Shown here in pieces: positions 6,612 to 13,065 of a stretch of DNA of 17,090 bases (position 1 is its first letter; every line of letters begins with the position of its first letter). Source of the stretch: an uncultured Eggerthellaceae bacterium (GTDB lineage: Bacteria > Actinomycetota > Coriobacteriia > Coriobacteriales > Eggerthellaceae). Where the stretch lies: assembly GCA_910589135.1 (NCBI GenBank), contig CAJUSL010000004.1, positions 31,893-48,982 of the forward strand, written 5' to 3'. The notes under the pieces were generated by a model. The model saw only the letters and a list, made by a program, of their open reading frames with translations, did not search any database and had not been told where the DNA came from. Made by a program: the position numbers and the translations under genes.

Positions 6612-9593
6612 TTAGCCGAACAGCCTTTTGAACCACGATTGCTTCTTCGGCGCCTCGTCCTGGGGTTGCTGGGCTGCGGCGTCGGCGGCCTGGGCTGCCG
6701 TCTCGGGCGCGAAAGCTGCTGCGTCGGCGGCCGGGGTCGAGGCGACCGCCCCTGCGATGTTTGCGGCCGCATCGGAAACCCTCGACGGCTGGCCTTCCGC
6801 AGCCGGCATGTCGGCAATCCGGCCGTCGAAGGCGCCCTCGCCCATCCGGCCGGCCACGGCGGTCGCATCGGCCGCATCGGTCGCATCGGGCACCGGGCCT
6901 CCCACGCGCTCGACCTCGATGGCGCCGCCCGTCATGGTAGGCACCGTGAACTTGCCGTCGGGATTCGGCTCGGGCGTGTACAGGCCCGCAATGCTCGGCA
7001 GCCGCAGACCGGCGGCGGCGTCGCCTGCCTCCGCGGATTCGGCGTCAGCGCCCGTCGCGCCCGCAGCCGACTCCGCAGGCTCCACGTCGGCGTCCGCCGC
7101 CAGGGTGCCGGCCTCCGCCTCGCCCGCCTCCACGAACTCGAACACTTCCTCGCCCAGTTCGCTCAGCTCCACGTCGTCGCGCATGGGAGCTCCCTCGACG
7201 GGCGCCTCTTCCGGCTCGTCGCCCGCGCCAAGCACGGCCTCGAATGCAGCAGCGGCCGCATCGATGCCGTCGACCGCGTCGTCCGCAACCGGCCGGCCAT
7301 CGCCCACCTGCTCGAACTCGGACGCCTCCTCGCCCAGGCGGTCGAGCGCGAGCTCGTCGCCGGCGATGGCACGCACCTGCTCCGCGCTGCCCCCTCGCCT
7401 GGCCAGCACGGCCTCGTCGGACTCGAGCCGCTTGCGCTGCGCCTCGTGGATGAGGTACGCCTGCGAGTCGAACAGCATGATCTGCCCGTTCTCCTTGTCG
7501 GCCTTCGCGAAGAACCCGAGGTCGGTGTACTTCCTGTTGGGCAAAAGGTCGCGCAGCTTCGCCGTGTCGGCCATGCAGGCGCCGATGTAGCCGAGCACCT
7601 GGTCGCGCAGCTCCGGGTTCTGCACCGGCCACGCGATCTCGATGCGCTTGTCCATGTTGCGCGTCATCAGGTCAGCCGACGACAGGTACACCTTGAAGTC
7701 GCCGTCGAACGGCCCGAACAGGTAGATGCGCGAATGCTCCAGCAAGCGTCCCACGATGCTGACCACGCACACGTTGTCGGTGTAGCCCTTGACGCCGGGC
7801 ACGATGCACGAAATGCCGCGCACGAACAGGGTGCACTGCACGCCCGCCTGCGACGCCTCCACGATCTTGTCGATGATCTCCTTGTCGGTGATCGAGTTCG
7901 TCTTGAAGAACAGCCCGGCAGGCTTCCCGGCCTTCTTGTTGGCAATCTGCTCGTCGATGCCGGCGATGATGTTCTGCTTGATCTGCAGCGGCGCCACCCA
8001 CAGGTGCTCGTACTCGTCGCTGATGTTCTCCAGCGTCATGTTGCGGAAGAACACGGCGGCGTCGCGCCCGATGTCGCGGTCGGTGGTGATAAACGAGAAG
8101 TCGGTATAGAGGCGCGCAGTCTTCTCGTTGTAGTTGCCCGTGCCTAGCTGCGTGATGAGCTGCAGGCCTTCCTCGGTCTGGCGCGTGATGCAGCAGATCT
8201 TCGAATGCACCTTGTAGTCGCGGAAGCCGTAGATGACGCGGCATCCCGCCTGCTCGAAGCGCTGCGACCACTCGATGTTGTTGGACTCGTCGAAGCGCGC
8301 GCGCAGCTCGAACAGCGCGGTAACCTCCTTGCCGTTCTCGGCGGCGGCGATCAGCGCCTCGGCCAGGTGCGACTGCTTCGCCAGGCGGTACAGCGTGATG
8401 CGGATGGACACGACGGCGGGGTCGTTCGCCGCCTCGCGCAGCATCTGCACGAAGGCGTCCATCGTCTCGTAGGGGTACGACAGCAGCACCTCCCGCTCGC
8501 TGACCTGCTCGATGATGGAGCGGTTCGCATCGAGCGTGGCCGGCCACTGCGGCGTGAAAGGCTGCGCGGCCAGCTGCGCGCGCTTGTCGGCGTCGAGCAT
8601 GGAGGCCAGGTCGTACACGTAGCTGAGGTCGAGCGGCACCTTGCTGACGAACGTCTGCAGGTTCTTCAGGTCGAGTCTTCCCAACAGCACCGGCTTGACC
8701 GTGGCCGAAAGTTCCTTCTCGGTCTCCAGGCGCACCGGCATGAGGCGCGTGCGGCGCTTCAGGATCTTCTTGATGTGCTCGCGATAGTCCTCGCCCTGCT
8801 CCTCGGCGCCTTCCACCGCGTCGAGATCGGCGTTGCGCGTGACGCAGATGACGTTGGTGTGCTTCACCCTGTACATGGAGAACACGTGCTGCACGAACAT
8901 CTCGATGACGTGCTCGAGCAGCATGAACTGCAGCCCCGGGCCGGGAAGGCGGATGATGCGGCTGCACTGGCGCGGCAGCGGAATGATGCCCAGCGTGACG
9001 CCTTCGGCGCCGACGTTCTTGCCGTCCCTGTCGTCCTTGTCGGCCTTGGCCTTCTTCCTGGCGTCCTTGTCGGCCTCGTCGTCCAGGCGAACGACAATGT
9101 AGAGCGCGCCGTTCTCAAGGTGCGGGAAGGGATGGCGCGCGTTTATGATCTGCGGCGAGAGGAACGGCATCACGTTCGCGTCGAAGTAGTCGGCGACGAA
9201 CTCGGCCTGGTCGGCGGTGAGGCTCTTGGCCGACTTGTTGACCACGCCCTCGCGCATCAGCGCCTTGCGCAGCGCCTTGTAGCACGCCTCGTAGTAGGGG
9301 TACAGCTCGTGGCAGCGCTTGTACACGGCGACGAGCTGCTGCGCCGGGGTCATGCCCGACTTCGAGTCGATGATGGTCTTCTTCACCAGCGACAGGTCGG
9401 TGAGCGACCCGACGCGGATCATGAAGAACTCCTGCAGGTTCGACCAATAGATGGACAGGAAGCTCAGCCGGTCGAGCAGCGGCACCGAAGGGTCGGCGCT
9501 TTGGTCGAGCACGCGCTTGTTGAACTCGAGCCACGACAGCTCGCGGTTCTGCAGGTAGGAGTATCGCTTGTGCTTGATGTGGTTGTCGGCCAT
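6612..9593 (-). CDS. ppk1: Polyphosphate kinase 1 with long C-terminal extension
   Basis: PPK1 reversibly builds polyphosphate from ATP through a phosphohistidine. The protein has 993 residues against roughly 690-730 for most of the family. It begins with the N-terminal domain (YLQNRELSWLEFNKRVLDQ at 13-31). H463 in YKVHSKI is the phosphorylated His, followed by GTGNYNEKTARLYTDFSF, and H620 in LLEHSRIYLFG is the second conserved His. The core ends near residue 725. A lysine/aspartate-rich insert lies at about 173-198. Residues 731-993 are Ala/Glu/Asp/Pro-rich, look disordered, and end in the basic aromatic motif KKQSWFKRLFG. The start MADNHIKHKRYSYL has AGGAG seven bases upstream; the open frame upstream overlaps the pap gene and is not coding. 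It lies 71 bp after pap and is probably in the same operon. Confidence 0.96.
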   Translation of the reverse strand: MADNHIKHKRYSYLQNRELSWLEFNKRVLDQSADPSVPLLDRLSFLSIYWSNLQEFFMIRVGSLTDLSLVKKTIIDSKSGMTPAQQLVAVYKRCHELYPYYEACYKALRKALMREGVVNKSAKSLTADQAEFVADYFDANVMPFLSPQIINARHPFPHLENGALYIVVRLDDEADKDARKKAKADKDDRDGKNVGAEGVTLGIIPLPRQCSRIIRLPGPGLQFMLLEHVIEMFVQHVFSMYRVKHTNVICVTRNADLDAVEGAEEQGEDYREHIKKILKRRTRLMPVRLETEKELSATVKPVLLGRLDLKNLQTFVSKVPLDLSYVYDLASMLDADKRAQLAAQPFTPQWPATLDANRSIIEQVSEREVLLSYPYETMDAFVQMLREAANDPAVVSIRITLYRLAKQSHLAEALIAAAENGKEVTALFELRARFDESNNIEWSQRFEQAGCRVIYGFRDYKVHSKICCITRQTEEGLQLITQLGTGNYNEKTARLYTDFSFITTDRDIGRDAAVFFRNMTLENISDEYEHLWVAPLQIKQNIIAGIDEQIANKKAGKPAGLFFKTNSITDKEIIDKIVEASQAGVQCTLFVRGISCIVPGVKGYTDNVCVVSIVGRLLEHSRIYLFGPFDGDFKVYLSSADLMTRNMDKRIEIAWPVQNPELRDQVLGYIGACMADTAKLRDLLPNRKYTDLGFFAKADKENGQIMLFDSQAYLIHEAQRKRLESDEAVLARRGGSAEQVRAIAGDELALDRLGEEASEFEQVGDGRPVADDAVDGIDAAAAAFEAVLGAGDEPEEAPVEGAPMRDDVELSELGEEVFEFVEAGEAEAGTLAADADVEPAESAAGATGADAESAEAGDAAAGLRLPSIAGLYTPEPNPDGKFTVPTMTGGAIEVERVGGPVPDATDAADATAVAGRMGEGAFDGRIADMPAAEGQPSRVSDAAANIAGAVASTPAADAAAFAPETAAQAADAAAQQPQDEAPKKQSWFKRLFG

Positions 9594-9664
9594 GATGCTG
9601 CTCCTGACGGTAGGGGCGGACGGAACGGATGCCCGGCCAGCCGGGCGTGTTGCGCGCGATGGTG

Positions 9665-11305
9665 CTAGTCCTTGACGCCGAGCCTTTCCTCGAGTGCCTC
9701 CACGATGATTTTCAGCGCCTTGATGCGGGCGTGCTTCTTGTCGTCGCTTTCCAGCACGGTCCACGGCGCGTACGTGGTGGACGTGAGGCGGAACATGTCG
9801 TCGATGGCGCTCTTGTACTGCGGGTACTTCTCGCGGTTGCGCCAGTCGTCGGGCGTGATCTTCCACTGCTTGGCGGGGTCTTCCTGACGGGCCTGGAAGC
9901 GCGCCAGCTGCTCCTCGTCGCTGACGTCCACCCAGAACTTCAGCAGGATGGCGCCCCAGTCGACCAGGTCGTGCTCGAACTCGTTGATCTCGTCGTAGCC
10001 CTGCGCCCAGCGCTCGGGCGGCGTGATCTCCTCCACGCGCTCGACCAGCACGCGGCCGTACCACGAACGGTCGAACATGCCCACGTGGCCCGCCTTCGGC
10101 AGGCGCGTCCAGTAGCGCCACAGGTGTGGGTGCGCCAGCTCGGGCTTGGTGGGGGCGGGAGAGGGGATGATGGTGTACGCGCGGGCGTCGAGCGCCTGCG
10201 CGACGCGTTTGATGTTGCCGCCCTTGCCGGCCGCGTCCCAACCTTCGTACATGACGATCAGCGGAATGCGTGCCTGGAACATGAGATTCTCCAGGCGAAA
10301 CAGCCTGCGCTGCAGCCTTTTGAGCTTCTTCTTGTAGTCGTCGGGGTCGATGGACAGGCTGTGGTTCATGGCCTCCACCGTGGGGTAGTCGCGCACGATT
10401 TCGAAGCGCGAGGACTCCGGCGCGAAGGCGTGCTGGGCCTCGGCCTTCGCCTGGGCCAGCGTGAGCCCTGCCTCCTCGGCATGCTCCTCGCTTACGACGA
10501 GCCGCGCCGATTCCTCGGTGCGGCGCACCGTGTCGATCTCCTTGGCCTCGAGCGCCCCCTCGATGGCGTCGATGAGCGTCTCGGCGATGGCGATGTTGGC
10601 CCGGCGGCCGTCCTCACCATCCAGCAGGATCCAAGGCGCGAACTCGAAGTTCGACCCCTCCAGCAGGCGGTCGTAGAGTTTGTAGGCGTCGTTGTAGTCC
10701 TTGACGCTGAACAGCTTCTTCTCAGGAACGCGCCAGCGCGTGGCCTTGTCGTCGTAGAGGCGGTTCAGGCGCTTCATCTGCGCCTTCTTCCGCACGTGCA
10801 TGAAGAACTTCACCACCACGTAGCCGTCGCTGACCAGCTGCTGCTCGAAGTCGCGGATGGATTCCAGGTAATGGCGCGTGCCCTCGCGGGGCAGCACCAG
10901 CTCGCTGGTGGAATGCGTCAGCATGAGCTCGGTGGCCTTCGAATACCAGCCGCGGTCGTAGAACGTGATGTCGCCGCGCTCGCCGAGCACCTCCCAGAAC
11001 TCCTTCATCAGCGGGAAGAACCCGGAGACGCCGTGGGCCCGCCCGGGGAAGTGGCGGTACTCGTCGGTGTCCACATCGGGCGATACGTAGACGCTGGTGG
11101 CGCGCGCGTCCAGGTTGTACATGAGGTCGGAGATGCGCGAGCCTTTGCCGGCCCCGTTCCAGCCTTCGAAGAGCACCACCAGCCCGATGCCGTTCGTGAC
11201 GGCCTGCTGCTGCAACACGACGAGCTCCTCCACCAGCGCCTTGTAGCGCTGCTTGTACTCCCGCTTCGACAGCTCGTCCTTCTTGAAGTCAACCTGTTCG
11301 AGCAT
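9665..11305 (-). CDS. pap: Polyphosphate:AMP phosphotransferase (two-domain PPK2, class II)
   Basis: This PPK2-family enzyme uses polyphosphate to phosphorylate a nucleotide. The tandem two-domain form is known to act mainly on AMP, giving ADP. The protein has 546 residues with two P-loop domains. Domain one has Walker A EGWNGAGKG (47-55) and DRGWY (117-121). Domain two has Walker A EGWDAAGKG (354-362) and DRSWY (412-416). A linker of about 80 residues (250-325) with an acidic, Ala-rich stretch joins them. Both P-loops keep the Gly-Lys-Gly, although in studied two-domain members one domain does most of the catalysis. The start has AGGAGG five bases upstream. It is the first gene of a pap-ppk1 operon, so synthesis of polyphosphate and its use are controlled together. 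Confidence 0.95.
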   Translation of the reverse strand: MLEQVDFKKDELSKREYKQRYKALVEELVVLQQQAVTNGIGLVVLFEGWNGAGKGSRISDLMYNLDARATSVYVSPDVDTDEYRHFPGRAHGVSGFFPLMKEFWEVLGERGDITFYDRGWYSKATELMLTHSTSELVLPREGTRHYLESIRDFEQQLVSDGYVVVKFFMHVRKKAQMKRLNRLYDDKATRWRVPEKKLFSVKDYNDAYKLYDRLLEGSNFEFAPWILLDGEDGRRANIAIAETLIDAIEGALEAKEIDTVRRTEESARLVVSEEHAEEAGLTLAQAKAEAQHAFAPESSRFEIVRDYPTVEAMNHSLSIDPDDYKKKLKRLQRRLFRLENLMFQARIPLIVMYEGWDAAGKGGNIKRVAQALDARAYTIIPSPAPTKPELAHPHLWRYWTRLPKAGHVGMFDRSWYGRVLVERVEEITPPERWAQGYDEINEFEHDLVDWGAILLKFWVDVSDEEQLARFQARQEDPAKQWKITPDDWRNREKYPQYKSAIDDMFRLTSTTYAPWTVLESDDKKHARIKALKIIVEALEERLGVKD

Positions 11306-11370
11306 CCGCGCCTCCTAGGATGGCGCAGGCAGCCGCGTTCGGCCCGCGCCCATGCTTGTCGGATACCATG

Positions 11371-11376
11371 ATTATA
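11371..11376 (-). promoter_or_regulatory. -10 element for the pap-ppk1 operon
   Basis: The minus strand has a consensus TATAAT 66 bp upstream of the pap start codon, implying a leader of about 60 nt. The surrounding AT-rich patch contrasts with the GC-rich flanks. No strong -35 is seen. Confidence 0.5.
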
Positions 11377-11390
11377 TATGTTTACTCTGC

Positions 11391-11396
11391 TATGAT
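11391..11396 (+). promoter_or_regulatory. -10 element for the gamma carbonic anhydrase gene
   Basis: TATGAT lies 35 bp upstream of the ATG at 11431, implying a leader of about 27 nt that contains the AGGAG at 11421-11425. It sits within 20 bp of the opposite-facing TATAAT, so the two promoters overlap and may compete. The -35 is weak. Confidence 0.45.
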
Positions 11397-11430
11397 TGCA
11401 CCTCTTCCGCCTGCGTTCTGAGGAGTTTCG

Positions 11431-11937
11431 ATGCCCTACGGAAAGCCTGAAATCCACCCCACCGCGAACATCGCGCAGAATGCGACCGTCGTCGGGGACG
11501 TGCACATCGGCGAAGACGCCACCGTGCTCTACGGCGCCACGTTGCGCGGCGACTTCGGCGGCCATGTCTACGTGGGCGCCCGCAGCAACGTGCAGGAGCT
11601 CGTCTGCATGCACGTGCCCGTGGACGGCGATGTGGTGGTGGGCAATGACGTGTCCGTGGGCCATGGGGCCATCCTCCATGGCTGCACCATCGGCGATGGG
11701 ACGCTGGTGGGCATGGGGGCCATCGTGCTGGACGGCGCGAAGGTGGGACGGCGCTGCCTCATCGGTGCCGGCGCCCTGGTGACGGGCAAGATGGACGTGC
11801 CCGATGGCATGCTGGTCGTGGGCTCACCGGCGAAGGTGGTGCGCCCGCTGACCGACGAGGAGCTGGAGGGCCTTGCGGTGAACGCCGCCGAGTACGTGCG
11901 CTGCGGCCGTGAGCTAGCCGAAGAAGGCCTGCTGTAG
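11431..11937 (+). CDS. Gamma-class carbonic anhydrase family protein
   Basis: Members fold as left-handed beta helices of hexapeptide repeats, form trimers and bind a metal at the subunit interface; some hydrate CO2 and many have unproven activity. The protein has 168 residues, typical of the short YrdA/PaaY-like group. Hexapeptide repeats run from about residue 8 to 125 (PTANIAQNATVVGDVHIG, GNDVSVGHGAILHGCTIGDG, GMGAIVLDGAKVG). The three metal-binding His of the family correspond to H61 (in VCMH), H78 and H83 (in VGHGAILH). The C-terminal helix (139-168) has LTDEELEGLAVNAAEYVR. The start is fixed by GAGGAG five bases upstream. It diverges from pap and precedes a REP-like palindrome; a weak 5-bp hairpin (11938-11951) follows its stop without a U-tract. 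The substrate is not certain. Confidence 0.92.
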   Translation: MPYGKPEIHPTANIAQNATVVGDVHIGEDATVLYGATLRGDFGGHVYVGARSNVQELVCMHVPVDGDVVVGNDVSVGHGAILHGCTIGDGTLVGMGAIVLDGAKVGRRCLIGAGALVTGKMDVPDGMLVVGSPAKVVRPLTDEELEGLAVNAAEYVRCGRELAEEGLL

Positions 11938-11972
11938 GAGCGTGCCCGCTCTACTCAGGTGACGAGCCTTCG

Positions 11973-12051
11973 GAGTCAGGGGGACGGTTCTTGTGACTCA
12001 AAATGGCAAAATGCATGAATGGGCGAGTCAGGAGAACCGTCCCCCTGACTC
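11973..12051. repeat. REP-like palindrome (BIME-type, two inverted GGGGACGGTTCT units)
   Basis: GAGTCAGGGGGACGGTTCT (11973-11991) is exactly inverted at 12033-12051. Inside, TGACTC (11994-11999) is inverted at 12025-12030 on the same axis. The arms are 27 nt each with only the two positions at 11992-11993 unpaired or wobble, around a 25-bp A-rich centre. Each arm alone also folds, GAGTCA with TGACTC. The GGGGACGGTTCT core resembles REP sequences that I recall being moved by Y1-type (RAYT) transposases in other bacteria; this is from memory. No such transposase is in the window. Confidence 0.85.
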
Positions 12052-12089
12052 TACTTCGCTGGCAAGGGCCGGCGAAGGAAGGGGATGCC

Positions 12090-12554
12090 ATGGGTGCGAG
12101 CAAGGCAAATTGCACGGTATGCGGCAAGCCGCTGCTCTACTTCGACGAGGAGCAAGATGTACGCTGCGACGTCGACCTGCTGCATGCGCTCTCCGAGTTG
12201 CGCAGCCGCAGCATGCAGGTCCCCGGCGGCTCATGCGGATATTGGGGGTGCTGCGGCGCGGCCATCGGCGCCGGACAGTTCTACTCCATTGCGGTCGGCT
12301 GCACGCCGCTAAAGCGGCAGGAATGGGCCGACTCGGCGCGCCTGGTCTCGGACATCATGGACGCCATCGCCGACATCGGCGGCCCCCGATGCTGCAAGCG
12401 CACCAGCTTCGTTGCGCTCGAGACAGCCGCGCGCCACATCGAGCGCACGACGGGCGTGGCCATGGACGTGCCCGAGCGCATCACGTGCACGTTCATGTCA
12501 GGCAACGAGCAGTGCCTTCGTGCGGATTGCCCGTACTTCCCTGCGGCCGACTAG
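12090..12554 (+). CDS. DUF5714-like cysteine-rich protein, shortened N-terminal region
   Basis: The protein has 154 residues and 12 cysteines. The C-terminal two thirds match what I know of DUF5714: VPGGSCGYWGCCGAAIGAG (44-62), a TPLKRQEW stretch (72-79), GGPRCCKR (97-104) and a final CTF...CLRADCPYF (133-150). Most relatives I recall have a longer N-terminal part with a GH-VCD-CH type metal-binding cluster. Here only CTVCG (8-12) and C26 remain before a direct jump to the VPGG block, which looks like an internal deletion. The Cys pattern suggests metal or Fe-S binding, but the function is unknown. The start at MGASKANC is preferred: GGAAGGGG lies just upstream. An in-frame ATG at 12003 lies inside the palindrome and is unlikely. 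Family assignment is by memory of motifs. Confidence 0.8.
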   Translation: MGASKANCTVCGKPLLYFDEEQDVRCDVDLLHALSELRSRSMQVPGGSCGYWGCCGAAIGAGQFYSIAVGCTPLKRQEWADSARLVSDIMDAIADIGGPRCCKRTSFVALETAARHIERTTGVAMDVPERITCTFMSGNEQCLRADCPYFPAAD

Positions 12555-12570
12555 CAAGCGCAGCTATCGC

Positions 12571-12598
12571 CGGATGCCCGATGCTCCGCATCCGTTTT
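12571..12598 (+). terminator. Intrinsic terminator candidate after the DUF5714-like gene
   Basis: CGGATGC (12571-12577) and GCATCCG (12588-12594) form a perfect 7-bp stem with a 10-base loop, followed by TTTT. It starts 16 bp after the stop codon. The T-run is short, so strength is uncertain. Confidence 0.6.
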
Positions 12599-12640
12599 CC
12601 GGCATCAAGCAACGTATTCCGCAGCCCTCAGCCGCCGGAT

Positions 12641-12852
12641 GCCAAAAATCCGGCCTCTGGTGGACAAAAATTGCGGAAATCGGTGTTTTTGAGAGCGTTT
12701 GGGGCGAAAAATCAGCGTCACGAAAAATGCGGCTGCAAGAAACCCCCGGTAGGGACGCTGCGAGAAACGAAGGCCATATGAAAACCGGCCGGAATTGCTT
12801 GCAAAAGCACCGATTTCCGCAAATTTTGTCCACGACGGGCCGGATTTCTGGC
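12641..12852. repeat. Large imperfect inverted repeat, 56-bp arms, 100-bp centre
   Basis: The left arm 12641-12696 and right arm 12797-12852 match as reverse complements at 48 of 56 positions; both begin at the outside with GCC and contain TGCGGAAATCGGTG. The 100-bp centre (12697-12796) has A-rich blocks and no gene. Short frames across it lack ribosome binding sites. It could be a MITE-like element or a structured intergenic repeat. No flanking target-site duplication was recognised. Confidence 0.8.
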
Positions 12853-12888
12853 AACGTGAAGCGGAAGGCAACAGGGAAGGCCGCAGCA

Positions 12889-13010
12889 TTCGTCACGCAG
12901 CCCCGGACGTCCGAGCAGCAACCTTCCCGAGCAAGGGATTCCGTGATGCAAATCATCACGGAATTTCGAAGCGAGGAGTTGCCCGAGGACGTCCGGGGCC
13001 GCGTGGCGAA
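12889..13010. repeat. Second large inverted repeat, arms of about 58 bp, 7-bp loop
   Basis: The core ATTCCGTGAT (12938-12947) and ATCACGGAAT (12955-12964) is perfect. The outer blocks pair as well: GCCCCGGACGTCC (12900-12912) with 12987-12999, and TTCG.CACGC (12889-12898) with its inverse ending at 13010. Between core and outer blocks the pairing is looser. An overlapping alternative stem is GGGCCGC (12996-13002) with GCGGCCC (13011-13017). Together with 12641-12852 it fills most of the 511-bp gene-free stretch between convergent genes. Confidence 0.8.
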
Positions 13011-13024
13011 GCGGCCCGGCCCCG

Positions 13025-13041
13025 TCGTCACGGCGTGACGA
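13025..13041 (-). terminator. Hairpin downstream of glmM, weak terminator candidate
   Basis: TCGTCAC (13025-13031) and GTGACGA (13035-13041) are perfect inverted copies with a 3-base loop, 24 bp past the glmM stop. No U-tract follows on the minus strand, so it is at best a factor-assisted or pausing structure; the next stretch forms further GC-rich stems. Confidence 0.35.
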
Positions 13042-13065
13042 TGCGAACGCCCCCCCGATGCGCCC

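Noticed and set aside
9594..10241. Upstream extension of the ppk1 frame by about 216 codons
   Set aside because: It overlaps pap out of frame and has no family similarity; ppk1 has AGGAG before MADNHIKHKR at 9593.
11973..12051. Palindrome as a rho-independent terminator for the carbonic anhydrase-like gene
   Set aside because: There is no T-run after it, and its exact nested inverted units fit a REP/BIME better.
12003..12089. Upstream ATG (12003) as start of the DUF5714-like gene
   Set aside because: It would place the N-terminus inside the REP-like palindrome; the ATG at 12090 has a purine-rich ribosome binding site and gives the expected Cys-motif start.
12641..13010. CRISPR array
   Set aside because: The repeats are inverted pairs, not regularly spaced direct repeats with unique spacers, and no cas gene is present.
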